Positions 17,518-26,543 of a stretch of 64,000 nucleotides of DNA are shown piece after piece; position 1 is the first letter of the stretch, and each line of letters begins with the position of its first letter. Both the position numbers and the translations under genes were made by a program. The stretch is from an uncultured Lachnospiraceae bacterium (GTDB lineage Bacteria > Bacillota > Clostridia > Lachnospirales > Lachnospiraceae), in assembly GCA_947172705.1 (NCBI GenBank), contig CAMWCA010000001.1, positions 62,001-126,000 on the forward strand, given 5' to 3'. A model generated the notes under the pieces. That model made no database searches. It had not been told where the DNA came from and worked only from the letters and a program-made list of their open reading frames with translations.

Positions 17518-18147
17518 ATGAAAGGATTGATTTTGAAGGATTTATATATTTTGAAGGGATATGGTAAACATTATGGACTGATTTTTCTGTTTCTGCTTTT
17601 GTGGTCCATATCCATACGTTCCTTTAATTTTATGACCATGTATATAGTGATCATCGGAAGCTCACTTGTGATGAGTACCATGAGCATGGACGAGGCGGTT
17701 TCCTTTAACCGGTTTGCCCTTGCAGCGCCCCTTGACATGAGGACGATTGTGAAATCAAAATACCTGCTGTTTCTGATCACGGTAGGAGGAGGCGCAGGGA
17801 TCAGCATATTGCTCAACTTGTTATTTACAGGAAAGGATTCTTCTTATGAGTGGTATGGATTTATAGCCATCGTGACTCTTTTTCTGATAGCAAATGGAGT
17901 AGCGCTTCCTGCCATCTTCAAATTTGGAGTTGAGAAAGCAAGATACGTGAACTTCCTTACGATGATTTTGGTTGCAGCGGTTACGGCGGGCGGTTTCCTT
18001 ATGGCGGATAAGGCTGGAATTCCGGAAGAAAATATGGAGATGTTTTTTAAGAGAGGCTTTGGAATAGGATGCCTTATGCTGGGAGGAGCCGTACTGCTTA
18101 TTTCCTATTTTGTCTCCGTCAGAATTGTGGCAAAGAAAGGATTGTAA
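17518..18147 (+). CDS. ABC-2 type permease subunit
   Basis: A 209-residue protein with six predicted membrane segments (for example HYGLIFLFLLLWSISIRSF, then FLITVGGGAGISILLNLLF, and FGIGCLMLGGAVLLISYFV). It opens with MKGLILKDLYILKGYGK, typical of ABC_2_membrane_5 permeases encoded beside YtrA/YtrB. With the upstream ATPase it forms a transporter whose substrate is not evident. Ribosome site AAAGGGTGG precedes the start. The operon ends before the hairpin at 18200-18240. Confidence 0.82.
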   Translation: MKGLILKDLYILKGYGKHYGLIFLFLLLWSISIRSFNFMTMYIVIIGSSLVMSTMSMDEAVSFNRFALAAPLDMRTIVKSKYLLFLITVGGGAGISILLNLLFTGKDSSYEWYGFIAIVTLFLIANGVALPAIFKFGVEKARYVNFLTMILVAAVTAGGFLMADKAGIPEENMEMFFKRGFGIGCLMLGGAVLLISYFVSVRIVAKKGL

Positions 18148-18155
18148 ATTTTTCA

Positions 18156-18184
18156 TTGGCAGAATCGAAAAAAATTGATATAGT
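18156..18184 (+). promoter_or_regulatory. Promoter of aroA
   Basis: TTGGCA (18156-18161), 17-bp spacer, TATAGT (18179-18184), directly after the permease stop. A transcript starting near 18191 would pass through the 12-bp hairpin at 18200-18238 before reaching aroA. Confidence 0.5.
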
Positions 18185-18199
18185 ATTAGTAGCGTTCAG

Positions 18200-18240
18200 A
18201 AAGCGCCAGCAGAAACAGAAAAGTGATGCTGGCGCTTTTA
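18200..18240 (+). terminator. Hairpin between the ABC operon and aroA (terminator or attenuator)
   Basis: AAAGCGCCAGCA (18200-18211) pairs perfectly with 18227-18238 around a 15-nt loop and is followed by only a short T-run. It would end the upstream operon, but because a good promoter lies before it, it may also act in the aroA leader. Confidence 0.55.
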
Positions 18241-18269
18241 GAAGAATATTAAATGGAGATTTAATAATA

Positions 18270-19562
18270 ATGAATAAATATTATGTCAAAAAACTGGATC
18301 CCACAGGGGAGATAAGGGTACAGGTGCCAGGTTCCAAAAGCATTACCAACAGGGCGCTTCTTCTTGCAGCATTGTCCGACCGCCGGTGTCACTTGCAGGG
18401 GGTATTGTTCAGCGATGATTCCAGGGCGTTTTTGGACAGTCTGGAAAAGCTGGGATTTAAGGTGGAGACAGACGAGAAGAGAGCGGAGGTGTGGATTCAG
18501 GGAACAGGAGGAAGAATTCCCAATTCCCATGCCGTCATTGATGTAAGAAGCGCAGGAACCGCAGCCAGGTTTCTGACAGTGATGCTTGCCCTTGCAGGGG
18601 GAGAATATAAAATAACAGCTTCTTCTCAAATGTGCAGGCGCCCTATGCAGCCCCTTCTTGAAATCTTAAAAAATGCGAATGTTAAATTTGGATTTGATAA
18701 TGAAACAGACCATCTTCCCTTTACAATGAAATCAGAGAAATTTTGTCTCAGGGAAATATCTGTGGATACAAAGATCAGCAGCCAGTTTGCCAGCGCGTTG
18801 TTGATGGCTGGGGTATTGCTTGAGGATGGACTCAGACTGACCCTTTCGGGAGACAGGGCGGAAGGCTCTTATGTGAAAATGACTGTTGCCATGATGCGGC
18901 AGTTTGGAATTGAAATTGCCAGGGAGGGAAATACCTATCTGGTGCCTTCGGCACATTCTTTTGGTCTTGAGGAATATGAAATTGAGCCGGATGTGTCGGG
19001 AGCCTGTTACTTTTATGCCATGGCTCCTTTGCTGAAAACAGATGTTATTGTTTCAGGCGTGCATGGCAATTCCTTGCAGGGGGATATTAAGTTTTTAAGC
19101 GTGCTTCAGAATATGGGGTGTATCCTTGAGGATATGGCGGACGGAATACAGATCAGAGGGAGCGGTCTTGCCTCCTATCCCGGAACAGAGCTTTCCATGA
19201 AGGATTTTTCAGATCAGACAATGACCATGGCGGTTTTGGCGCCTTTTGCCACATCGCTTACCCTAATCCGCAATATAGGGCACATTCGGTTTCAGGAATC
19301 GGATCGCATCAAGGCGGTTTTAACGGAATTGACGCGTATGGGAATTGCATGTGAAGAAGTACCGGAGGCAGATGGAATCCGCATCATGCCGGGAGAGGTG
19401 GAAGCGTGTGAAGTGGAGACCTATGAGGATCACAGAATGGCAATGGCGTTTACATTAATCGGACTGAAAACGGGGAAAATCACGATAAGAGATCCGGAGT
19501 GCTGTAAAAAGACCTTTGAGCACTATTTTGATTTAATAGAAGAGCTGTATTCCCAGACTTAG
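18270..19562 (+). CDS. aroA: 3-phosphoshikimate 1-carboxyvinyltransferase (EPSP synthase)
   Basis: A 430-residue cytoplasmic enzyme of the shikimate pathway that joins phosphoenolpyruvate to shikimate-3-phosphate. Visible motifs are VPGSKSITNRALLLAAL near residue 15, RSAGTAARFLT (substrate loop), DVSGACYF, FQESDRIKA and EDHRMAMA. Length and motif order are normal. The ATG at 18270 is taken because GGAG lies upstream and the conserved N-terminus begins there; the frame is open further upstream into the permease gene, but that stretch overlaps the promoter. It is a solitary shikimate gene with its own promoter and a hairpin leader. hflX follows after 34 bp on the same strand. Confidence 0.95.
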   Translation: MNKYYVKKLDPTGEIRVQVPGSKSITNRALLLAALSDRRCHLQGVLFSDDSRAFLDSLEKLGFKVETDEKRAEVWIQGTGGRIPNSHAVIDVRSAGTAARFLTVMLALAGGEYKITASSQMCRRPMQPLLEILKNANVKFGFDNETDHLPFTMKSEKFCLREISVDTKISSQFASALLMAGVLLEDGLRLTLSGDRAEGSYVKMTVAMMRQFGIEIAREGNTYLVPSAHSFGLEEYEIEPDVSGACYFYAMAPLLKTDVIVSGVHGNSLQGDIKFLSVLQNMGCILEDMADGIQIRGSGLASYPGTELSMKDFSDQTMTMAVLAPFATSLTLIRNIGHIRFQESDRIKAVLTELTRMGIACEEVPEADGIRIMPGEVEACEVETYEDHRMAMAFTLIGLKTGKITIRDPECCKKTFEHYFDLIEELYSQT

Positions 19563-19596
19563 TCATGGGTAAAACAGCCGGGAAATGGAGAAATAT

Positions 19597-20871
19597 ATGG
19601 AAGAGAGATGGGAGCGGGTTCTGCTGGCAGGGGTTGATACCGGGGGTGCTGGGGAGAGCTTTGAACATTCCATGGAGGAACTGAAAAATCTTGCCAGAGC
19701 TTGCTTTATGGAGCCGGTTGGCGTGATCACCCAGAAGATGGAAAGTATCAATAAAAGTTTGTATATTGGAACAGGAAAGGTGAAGGAGGTAAAGGAGATG
19801 TGTGCCCTCCTGGAGGCGGAACTGGTGATTTTTGACCAGGCGCTTACCCCTTCACAGCTTCGCAATTTGCAGGATGAACTGGAACTGCCTATTTTGGACA
19901 GAACTTCCCTGATCCTTACTATTTTTGAAGCCAGAGCGAGAACCAGAGAGGCAAAGCTGCAGGTGGAGTCGGCAAAGCTGAAATATCTTCTGCCCAGGCT
20001 GGTGGGAATGCATAAAGCCCTTACCAGACAGGGGGGAACCAGCGGCAGTATGAGCAGCCGGGGCGCCGGAGAAAAGAAGCTGGAGCTGGACAGGCGGAGA
20101 ATCGAACACAGGATAGCGGAACTCTCCGGAGAACTGGAGGAGGTATCAAAAGAGAGACAGGTGCAGCGGAAAAAACGTCAAAATGCGCGCATTCCGCTGG
20201 TGGCGCTGGTGGGTTATACCAATGCGGGGAAATCCACGATTATGAATGCCATGATAGATGCTTATGGGTCAGAATCAGAGAAGAAGGTGCTGGAAAAGGA
20301 TATGCTCTTTGCCACCCTTGATACCACGGTGAGGAGGATTGAAACAGGCAGTCATAAGGATTTTCTTCTTTCTGATACGGTTGGTTTTATCAGTAACCTT
20401 CCTCATGGGCTGGTAAAGGCATTTCATTCTACGCTGGAGGAGGTGCAGAATGCAGACCTTCTTCTTCACGTTGTAGACTATTCGGACCCCTGCTATCGGG
20501 AACAGATGGAGATTACCACAAAGACCCTGGCGGAGCTTAATGCCGGAGGAATACCGGTTTTGATCGTATTTAATAAGTCGGATTGCAGGAAAGACCCCAT
20601 TCCCTATCCCCAGACGGTGGGAAAGGATAAAATATATCTTTCTGCAAAGGAAGCTTCCTCCATAAAACAGTTGACAGAAATGATTCTGGATAAAGTTTAT
20701 GAGGAATATGTGCTGTCAGAGTTTGTCATTCCTTATCAGATGGGAAATGTGGTTTCCTATTTTATGGAACATTCTCATGTGATAGAACAGGAATTTGAAG
20801 AAAGGGGCGTTCGGATTAAAACCAAATGCCACAAAGGAGACAGGGATAAATACGCAGCATATTTAATATAG
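19597..20871 (+). CDS. hflX: GTPase HflX
   Basis: About 424 residues. The N-terminal HflX domain holds RVLLAGVDTGG and the glycine-rich linker GGTSGSMSSRGAGEKKLELD; a coiled region is followed by the G domain with G1 GYTNAGKST, G3 DTVGF and G4 NKSD. HflX binds the 50S subunit and splits stalled or hibernating ribosomes under stress. The C-terminal ~70 residues form the usual short HflX C-domain. ATG at 19597 has GGAGA 6 nt upstream; an ATG 12 bases earlier lacks a site. It precedes an RNA-modifying enzyme, so two ribosome-related genes adjoin. Confidence 0.93.
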   Translation: MEERWERVLLAGVDTGGAGESFEHSMEELKNLARACFMEPVGVITQKMESINKSLYIGTGKVKEVKEMCALLEAELVIFDQALTPSQLRNLQDELELPILDRTSLILTIFEARARTREAKLQVESAKLKYLLPRLVGMHKALTRQGGTSGSMSSRGAGEKKLELDRRRIEHRIAELSGELEEVSKERQVQRKKRQNARIPLVALVGYTNAGKSTIMNAMIDAYGSESEKKVLEKDMLFATLDTTVRRIETGSHKDFLLSDTVGFISNLPHGLVKAFHSTLEEVQNADLLLHVVDYSDPCYREQMEITTKTLAELNAGGIPVLIVFNKSDCRKDPIPYPQTVGKDKIYLSAKEASSIKQLTEMILDKVYEEYVLSEFVIPYQMGNVVSYFMEHSHVIEQEFEERGVRIKTKCHKGDRDKYAAYLI

Positions 20872-20890
20872 TTGAAAAGATGGAGGAAAA

Positions 20891-21622
20891 ATGGAAAAGG
20901 AAAGACTTAATAAATATCTGGCATCCTGCGGCGTATGCTCCAGACGGGAAGCAGACCGCCTGATCCAGGAGGGAAGGGTAACGGTAAACGGACAAAAAGC
21001 TCTGATGGGAATACAGGTCAGCGAAAAGGACCAGATAACAGTAAATGGGAAATCCATCCATAGAAAAACGGAACCGGTGGTTCTTGCTTATTATAAGCCT
21101 GTTGGCGTTATCTGCACGGAAAAGGACAGGCATGCAGAAAAAAAAGTTATGGATGGAATTGATTTTCCGGTGAGAGTGACCTATGCAGGCAGGCTGGATA
21201 AGGATTCCGAGGGGCTTTTGCTTCTGACCAATGACGGTGATCTGATCAATGCCATGATGCGGGGCAGCGGCGGTCATGAAAAGGAATACGTAGTCAGGGT
21301 AAACAAAGAGGTTACGGAAGAGTTTGTGCACAAGCTGGAGGCAGGCGTTTATCTGACGGAGCTGGGCGTTGGAACCAAGCCCTGTAAGGCGGAGAAGATC
21401 GGTAAATTTTCATTCAGGATCGTGTTGACTCAGGGACTTAACCGCCAGATCAAGCGTATGGCGGGAGAACTGGGATACCGGGTAGTGGCGATCAAGCGGG
21501 TGAGGGTGCTGAATATCCAACTTGCAAATTTAAAACCGGGGCAGCACAGGATCCTTTCAGAGGACGAATTACGGATGTTATACAAACTGTGCGGAAGACC
21601 GACAGGAAAAAATGAGAAGTAA
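20891..21622 (+). CDS. rluF: 23S rRNA pseudouridine synthase, RluF-like
   Basis: A 243-residue protein: N-terminal S4 RNA-binding domain (RLNKYLASCGVCSRREADRL, residues ~4-23) and an RsuA-family catalytic domain with GRLDKDSEGLLLLTNDG containing the catalytic Asp. The segments HEKEYVV and TQGLNRQIKRM resemble RluF more than RluB/RsuA. RluF isomerises a uridine in 23S rRNA helix 74 in E. coli. TGGAGGAAAA precedes the ATG and hflX ends 19 bp upstream, so the two are likely co-transcribed. The subfamily call is moderately certain; the enzyme class is certain. Confidence 0.88.
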   Translation: MEKERLNKYLASCGVCSRREADRLIQEGRVTVNGQKALMGIQVSEKDQITVNGKSIHRKTEPVVLAYYKPVGVICTEKDRHAEKKVMDGIDFPVRVTYAGRLDKDSEGLLLLTNDGDLINAMMRGSGGHEKEYVVRVNKEVTEEFVHKLEAGVYLTELGVGTKPCKAEKIGKFSFRIVLTQGLNRQIKRMAGELGYRVVAIKRVRVLNIQLANLKPGQHRILSEDELRMLYKLCGRPTGKNEK

Positions 21623-21831
21623 ATCACAAAATGTAGTATTACAGATAAATAGATATTGTGGAAATGCTTTTTTGGCGATATTATGTAAATTAAATGGATG
21701 ATTTGCCTGGAAAATGTGTTTTCCAATCAAAAACAGGTATTTTTTCATAAAAACAGGTTTTATTGAAAAGCCGGTTGAATGAATAATTTGAAGGTGTGAA
21801 GGAAAACTTGCAGAATCGGAGGTCAAAAACA
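21623..21831 (+). other. AT-rich leader upstream of ligA
   Basis: A 209-bp AT-rich gap. The only structures seen are a small palindrome, GGAAAATGTGTTTTCC (21709-21724), and two copies of AAAACAGGT (~21727 and ~21749). No coding frame or convincing promoter is visible. Confidence 0.4.
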
Positions 21832-23802
21832 GTGGAAGACCAGAAAAAAAGGTATGAAGAGCTGGTGAAGCTTTTGAATGAGGCTTCGGAAGCTTACTAT
21901 AATGGCGGAGAAGAGCTTATGTCAAACTATGAATGGGACGCAATGTTTGATGAGCTCACCACGCTGGAGGCGGAAACCGGGTATATTCTGCCGGAAAGCC
22001 CTACGCAGAATACAGGAGCCGAGGAGAGCGGCGGGGAAAAGGAGAGCCATGAATTTCCGGCGTTATCTCTTGCCAAGACCAAGCAGATTTCGGAACTGCA
22101 GAAATGGGCGGAGGATAAGCCGGTATGGCTTTCCTGGAAATTGGACGGTTTAACCCTTGTGCTTACCTATGATGGAGGAAAGCTGACTAAAATTTTGACC
22201 CGGGGAAACGGCAGGATCGGATCAAACATTACTTATTTAAAGAATGCCATAAAGGGGTTTCCGTTGAAAATAAAGTATCAGGGGCATTTGGTGGTACGTG
22301 GGGAGGCAACCATTTCTTACAGTGATTTCGAACTGATCAACGACACCATAGAGGATGATGACGAGAAATATGCCAATCCCCGAAATCTGGCTTCCGGTAC
22401 ATTGAATTTGGATGATCCGGAAAAGGTGAAGGAAAGGCATGTTCATTTCCATGCCTTCACCCTGGTTTATCTGGAGGAAGAGATAAGATCCTGGGGAGAG
22501 CGCATGGATTTTCTGGAAAAAGAAGGTTTTACCGTGATAGAACGGGAGCTGGTTCATGCAGACGCCCTGGAAGAATGTATTGGCAGATGGACGAAAAAGG
22601 TAGAAAGCGGGGAAATGGATATTCCGGTAGACGGATTGGTGATCTGCTATGACGATACGGATTATGCTTCTTCCGGCAGCGTAACGGGGCATCACGCCAC
22701 CAAGGCAGGTTATGCCTTTAAATGGCAGGATGTGTCCGCCATGTCGGAGCTTTTGTATGTGGAATGGTCCTGTGCAGCCTCCACCATCTCTCCGGTTGCG
22801 GTGTTTGAACCGGTCACATTGGAGGGAACCACCGTTTCCCGGGCTTCTCTGTGCAATATCAGTGAAATGGAGCGGCTGGGGATCGGAAAAAAATGCACCC
22901 TGGAGGTGATCAAGGCAAATAAGATCATTCCCAAATGTATCTCCGTCCAAAATGCGGAAGGAAGCTTTGAGATCCCTTCCCATTGTCCGGTATGCGGGGC
23001 GCCCACCCAGATTCGGATGCATCAGAAGAGCAAAACCCAGACCAAGACCCTTCATTGTACCAATCCGGACTGTACGGCAAAGCATGTAAAGAAGTTTACC
23101 CGTTTTGTCAGTAAGTGGGGGATGGATATTGACGGTCTGTCCATACAGACCATGCTTAAGTTTATGAATGAGGGTTTTCTGAAAGAATTTGCAGATATCT
23201 ATCATCTGTCAGAGCATGGTGACAGGATCAGGCAGATGGAAGGCTTTGGAGAAAAGTCCTATGCCAACATGACCCGTGCAATTGAAAAAAGCAGGCAGGT
23301 TCATCCCGTGAACTTTATATATGCCCTGTGCATCCCCATGATCGGCATTGACGCAGGAAAAAAGATCGTGGCTAAGGACGGTTTTGACGGATTTTTAGAA
23401 AGGCTGGAGAAGAAAAAGGGCTTTGAGGATATTGACGGTATCGGACCTGAAAAGTCCGGGTCTGTTCTGGAATGGTATGAAAATGAAAGAAACCGTTCCT
23501 CCTTGAAAGCATTGCTGGAAGAGGTTACAATAGAAAAAGTGGAGCCGCAGCCGGATCAGGCAGGGAAATGTGCAGGGCTTACCTTTGTGATTACAGGTGA
23601 TGTCCATTCTTATCAGAACAGAGACGCATTTAAGGCTTATGTGGAGGCGGCAGGCGGAAAGGTGACAGGGAGCGTTACCTCTAAAACAAGTTATCTGGTC
23701 AACAACGATTCAGCGTCTACTTCCTCCAAAAATCGTAAAGCAAAGGAACTTGGCATTCCGATTATCACAGAGGATGAGTTTGTAAAGAAATTTGGGGAGT
23801 AA
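21832..23802 (+). CDS. ligA: NAD-dependent DNA ligase
   Basis: 656 residues with the full LigA order: Ia domain ([12 protein letters not shown]), adenylation domain with the nucleotide-linked Lys in WKLDGLT (~residue 103), [22 protein letters not shown] fold, a four-Cys zinc finger (CPVCG ... LHCTNPDC), helix-hairpin-helix region ([15 protein letters not shown]) and a C-terminal BRCT domain ([10 protein letters not shown] ... [16 protein letters not shown]). The usual TRGDG is TRGNG, as in clostridial LigA proteins I recall. The GTG at 21832 has GGAGGT 8 nt upstream; an in-frame GTG 36 bases earlier has none. It seals nicks in replication and repair. metA follows after 20 bp. Confidence 0.9.
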   Translation: MEDQKKRYEELVKLLNEASEAYYNGGEELMSNYEWDAMFDELTTLEAETGYILPESPTQNTGAEESGGEKESHEFPALSLAKTKQISELQKWAEDKPVWLSWKLDGLTLVLTYDGGKLTKILTRGNGRIGSNITYLKNAIKGFPLKIKYQGHLVVRGEATISYSDFELINDTIEDDDEKYANPRNLASGTLNLDDPEKVKERHVHFHAFTLVYLEEEIRSWGERMDFLEKEGFTVIERELVHADALEECIGRWTKKVESGEMDIPVDGLVICYDDTDYASSGSVTGHHATKAGYAFKWQDVSAMSELLYVEWSCAASTISPVAVFEPVTLEGTTVSRASLCNISEMERLGIGKKCTLEVIKANKIIPKCISVQNAEGSFEIPSHCPVCGAPTQIRMHQKSKTQTKTLHCTNPDCTAKHVKKFTRFVSKWGMDIDGLSIQTMLKFMNEGFLKEFADIYHLSEHGDRIRQMEGFGEKSYANMTRAIEKSRQVHPVNFIYALCIPMIGIDAGKKIVAKDGFDGFLERLEKKKGFEDIDGIGPEKSGSVLEWYENERNRSSLKALLEEVTIEKVEPQPDQAGKCAGLTFVITGDVHSYQNRDAFKAYVEAAGGKVTGSVTSKTSYLVNNDSASTSSKNRKAKELGIPIITEDEFVKKFGE

Positions 23803-23822
23803 AAGGAAAGAAGGAAAAAAAC

Positions 23823-24746
23823 ATGCCCATTAAGGTTCAAAGTGATTTGCCTGCAAAGGAAATACTGGAAAATGAAAATATATTTGTGGTGGACGAGTAC
23901 CGGGCGCTGCATCAGGATATCCGTTCCCTTCAGATCTGTATTCTGAATTTGATGCCGGTGAAGCAGGATACCGAGCTGCAATTGGCAAGGGTGTTGTCCA
24001 ATACGCCCCTGCAGATCGATGTTTCTTTTATGAAAATGAACAGCCACGTTTCCTTAAATACGCCGATTCAGCATTTAAACAGATTTTATAATACTTTTGA
24101 CGAATTGAAGGAGCAAAAATTTGACGGTTTGATTATTACAGGAGCGCCTGTGGAACAAATTCCCTTTGAAGAGGTGGATTATTGGCAGGAGCTTTGTGAG
24201 ATCATGGAATGGACCAAGACACATGTGACCTCCACGCTCCATATTTGCTGGGGAGCCCAGGCAGGGCTTTACTATCATTTTGGTCTGGAAAAGGTACTGC
24301 TCCCTCAGAAGGTATTTGGCGTTTACGTTCATAAGGTGATGAACCGCAAGATTCCCCTGGTAAGAGGATTTGACGATTATTTTATGATCCCCCACAGCAG
24401 GCATACGGCTGTTTCGCCGGAAGCGATACACAATTGCAGGGAACTGACGGTTCTGGCGGAATCCGAGGAGGCGGGAGTGCTTCTTTGCATGACGGAAAAC
24501 GGCAGGCAGATTTTTGTGATGGGGCATCCCGAATATGACAGATATACCCTTCATAACGAATATATGAGGGACAAAGGAAAGGGCATGGAGATTGAGCTGC
24601 CGGTCAATTATTATCCGGAGGGAGACTACACAAAAAGACCGAATCTCCAGTGGCGGTCCCATAGCAATAACTTATATTCTAACTGGCTTAATTACTATGT
24701 ATATCAGCAGACTCCTTATGAACTGGATCGGGTTTCAGAAACCTGA
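23823..24746 (+). CDS. metA: Homoserine O-acetyltransferase (MetA type)
   Basis: A 307-residue class-I-glutamine-amidotransferase-like acyltransferase for methionine synthesis. It opens [18 protein letters not shown], as MetA proteins do. The nucleophile is Cys142 in [10 protein letters not shown]; the oxyanion/lysine element K47 and the His/Glu pair in VMGHPEYD are present. Residue 111 is Glu ([11 protein letters not shown]), the residue that marks acetyl-CoA rather than succinyl-CoA use in characterised Bacillus MetA. The product would therefore be O-acetylhomoserine (inference from family knowledge). It sits 20 bp after ligA and is followed by a strong terminator. No SAM or other methionine riboswitch is visible upstream. 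Confidence 0.94.
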   Translation: MPIKVQSDLPAKEILENENIFVVDEYRALHQDIRSLQICILNLMPVKQDTELQLARVLSNTPLQIDVSFMKMNSHVSLNTPIQHLNRFYNTFDELKEQKFDGLIITGAPVEQIPFEEVDYWQELCEIMEWTKTHVTSTLHICWGAQAGLYYHFGLEKVLLPQKVFGVYVHKVMNRKIPLVRGFDDYFMIPHSRHTAVSPEAIHNCRELTVLAESEEAGVLLCMTENGRQIFVMGHPEYDRYTLHNEYMRDKGKGMEIELPVNYYPEGDYTKRPNLQWRSHSNNLYSNWLNYYVYQQTPYELDRVSET

Positions 24747-24774
24747 GAGGCAGATTTCAGAAAGAGATTTTGGC

Positions 24775-24802
24775 GGCGGTACAATCTGTACCGCCATATT
24801 TT
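24775..24802 (+). terminator. Intrinsic terminator after metA
   Basis: GGCGGTAC (24775-24782) pairs with GTACCGCC (24788-24795), loop AATCT, then a T-rich tract. It closes the aroA-metA stretch and isolates the exopolysaccharide cluster that follows. The 170 bases from here to 24973 hold no gene and only a 5-bp hairpin (24944-24957) just before the next ribosome site. Confidence 0.8.
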
Positions 24803-24973
24803 TTGTCATTTTTTATCTTTTTTCCTCAAATTGTTGATTTTTGCATATTCCTGTTCAATCGGTAAAGAACTATAGAAATAACTCTTGGAGAGGAATAAAA
24901 TAAGAAAAACGGACATAGAAACATTTTTCTGACAGGCATTAAGCGGCAGGATTGCCGTGGAAAGGAGCAGCCT

Positions 24974-26512
24974 TTGGGGAACGAAGGAAAAGCAAAGCTG
25001 GTTGGGCGGATCAATAAAGTTGCAGCGCTGTTTGGCCGTATCGCCGCTTTCAGAAAACGCATCAACAAAGAGATGGAAGGAAAGTATTCTCCCACTTTGA
25101 TTGCTCTGATGGCAGCGGCAGGCGCAGCCCTGTTAATGGCGCTTATGCTTTTTGTTCCCAACTGTCTGGGCGTAGGCGACGACGGTTCCTTTGCAAGGGT
25201 CATGAACGCGGCAGACATTGCTTACATTTCAGAAACAACAGAAGATCAAAACGAATTCTTTACTCGCGTATATTCTCATACACCTTTATCAAACGATAAT
25301 ACAAAAATGGAAATAACAGGCAGCCAGGTGGCGCTTGTAAAAGCGGCAGTGCGGCTGGACAACCTGATAACAGGGGATCGCTTTTTTGATATCCGTGTAC
25401 TTGCCCTGCTATATGGGATTTTAGGCATACCGGCGATTTATCTGCTGGTATGGCAGGCGTGTATGTGGGCGAAGCAGTTTTCGGAAGGATTTGTGATCGG
25501 ACTTGCAGGGGTGGTGATTTTTGCGGATGTGGCATATATGACCTACTTTAATTCCCTTTATCCCGAGGCTCTTTGGTTTATCGGCATTTTGTATTTTGCG
25601 GGAGCGGCTGTTTCCTTTCAGGTGAGCAGAAACCTGTGGAAGGATGTGGGATACCTTGCGCTTTTTGCGGCGGCGGCGATCCTGCTGATGACTTCCAGAG
25701 GGGAATGCGCTTTTGTGGGGATCGTGGCGGCATTGTATTGTCTGCGGCTTTTGTTTGGAAGAAAAGATTTTCAATGGAAGGTGCTCTGTGTTATGACCGG
25801 AATGTGCCTGAGCTTTATCTCCATTGCATGTATGGTCTGGCTGGAAAAAGATTATGATGAAGCGGATAAATTTCATGCAATGACCCGGGGCGTGTTGTTT
25901 GGCTCGGATGATCCGGCGAAAACTCTGGAGGAATTTGAAATCAATCCTTCCTATGAGCTTTTAGCGGATGCCTCGACCTACGATTATATAGCAGTGACAC
26001 AATTGGATGAGGCTGTGATACAGAATGAATTTTTAAGCAAATATACCATAGGAGATATCGGAAAATATTATATCCGGCATCCGGGGAAGTTTGTGAGAAT
26101 GCTGGATGTGGCAATCAAATCCTGTTTTGGCATTCGAAGAGATTATTGTGGAAATTATGAGAGAAGCGCGGGACTGCCAGGAGCGGCAAAAAGCATTTTC
26201 TGGTCCGGATGGAGTACGTTTAAGAACAGTTCGGCGCCTAAAACCATTGGTTATCTGGCGGTGCTGGTTGGAGCGGTGATTTTTCTGTCAGGCAAAGGCT
26301 ATTCCTTAAGACCCGTGGAGGACAGGCGGGGAACGGTTTTTCTGGACAGCATGATGCTTCTCTTTTTGATCATTGTGATACAGGCAGGCATTACCATTGT
26401 CAACAGCGGCGATGCGGAAATGATACAGCATTGTTTTATGGTCAGCTGCGGGATGGATGTAATGACTTATTTTGTGTTTGCCCAGATCGCGCACAAATTA
26501 AGTATTTTCTAG
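24974..26512 (+). CDS. Polytopic membrane protein of the exopolysaccharide cluster (possible GT-C-type glycan transferase)
   Basis: A 512-residue protein with a basic cytoplasmic N-terminus (~38 residues) and about ten membrane segments. After the first helix (residues ~41-63) an extracellular loop carries GVGDDGSF (D69, D70), and a second loop holds NSLYPEALWF. An acidic loop in this position is common to GT-C glycosyltransferases that use lipid-linked sugars. The layout recalls proteins named WsfD in other Firmicutes, a weak resemblance. Start: TTG at 24974 with AAAGGAG 6 nt upstream; no ATG fits. It is the first gene of a seven-gene same-strand block. Role in polymer assembly or decoration is inferred from position. 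Confidence 0.65.
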   Translation: MGNEGKAKLVGRINKVAALFGRIAAFRKRINKEMEGKYSPTLIALMAAAGAALLMALMLFVPNCLGVGDDGSFARVMNAADIAYISETTEDQNEFFTRVYSHTPLSNDNTKMEITGSQVALVKAAVRLDNLITGDRFFDIRVLALLYGILGIPAIYLLVWQACMWAKQFSEGFVIGLAGVVIFADVAYMTYFNSLYPEALWFIGILYFAGAAVSFQVSRNLWKDVGYLALFAAAAILLMTSRGECAFVGIVAALYCLRLLFGRKDFQWKVLCVMTGMCLSFISIACMVWLEKDYDEADKFHAMTRGVLFGSDDPAKTLEEFEINPSYELLADASTYDYIAVTQLDEAVIQNEFLSKYTIGDIGKYYIRHPGKFVRMLDVAIKSCFGIRRDYCGNYERSAGLPGAAKSIFWSGWSTFKNSSAPKTIGYLAVLVGAVIFLSGKGYSLRPVEDRRGTVFLDSMMLLFLIIVIQAGITIVNSGDAEMIQHCFMVSCGMDVMTYFVFAQIAHKLSIF

Positions 26513-26543
26513 GAATAGAGGAAGAGGAGGAGAAAACGAGGGT

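Noticed and set aside
22237..23205. A 322-residue minus-strand frame inside ligA
   Set aside because: The plus strand encodes all LigA domains without interruption; the antisense frame has no ribosome site or motif.
21832..23802. LigA as a damaged or divergent paralogue because of TRGNG and other changes
   Set aside because: The catalytic Lys, zinc-finger Cys residues and BRCT domain are complete, and the same variant motifs occur in clostridial LigA proteins I know; it is probably the normal ligase.
23803..23822. A SAM or T-box element controlling metA
   Set aside because: The gap between ligA and metA is 20 bp, too short for either element.
24796..24973. A cyclic-di-GMP riboswitch before the exopolysaccharide cluster
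   Set aside because: I looked for GEMM-type conserved blocks and found only a 5-bp hairpin; nothing supports a riboswitch there.
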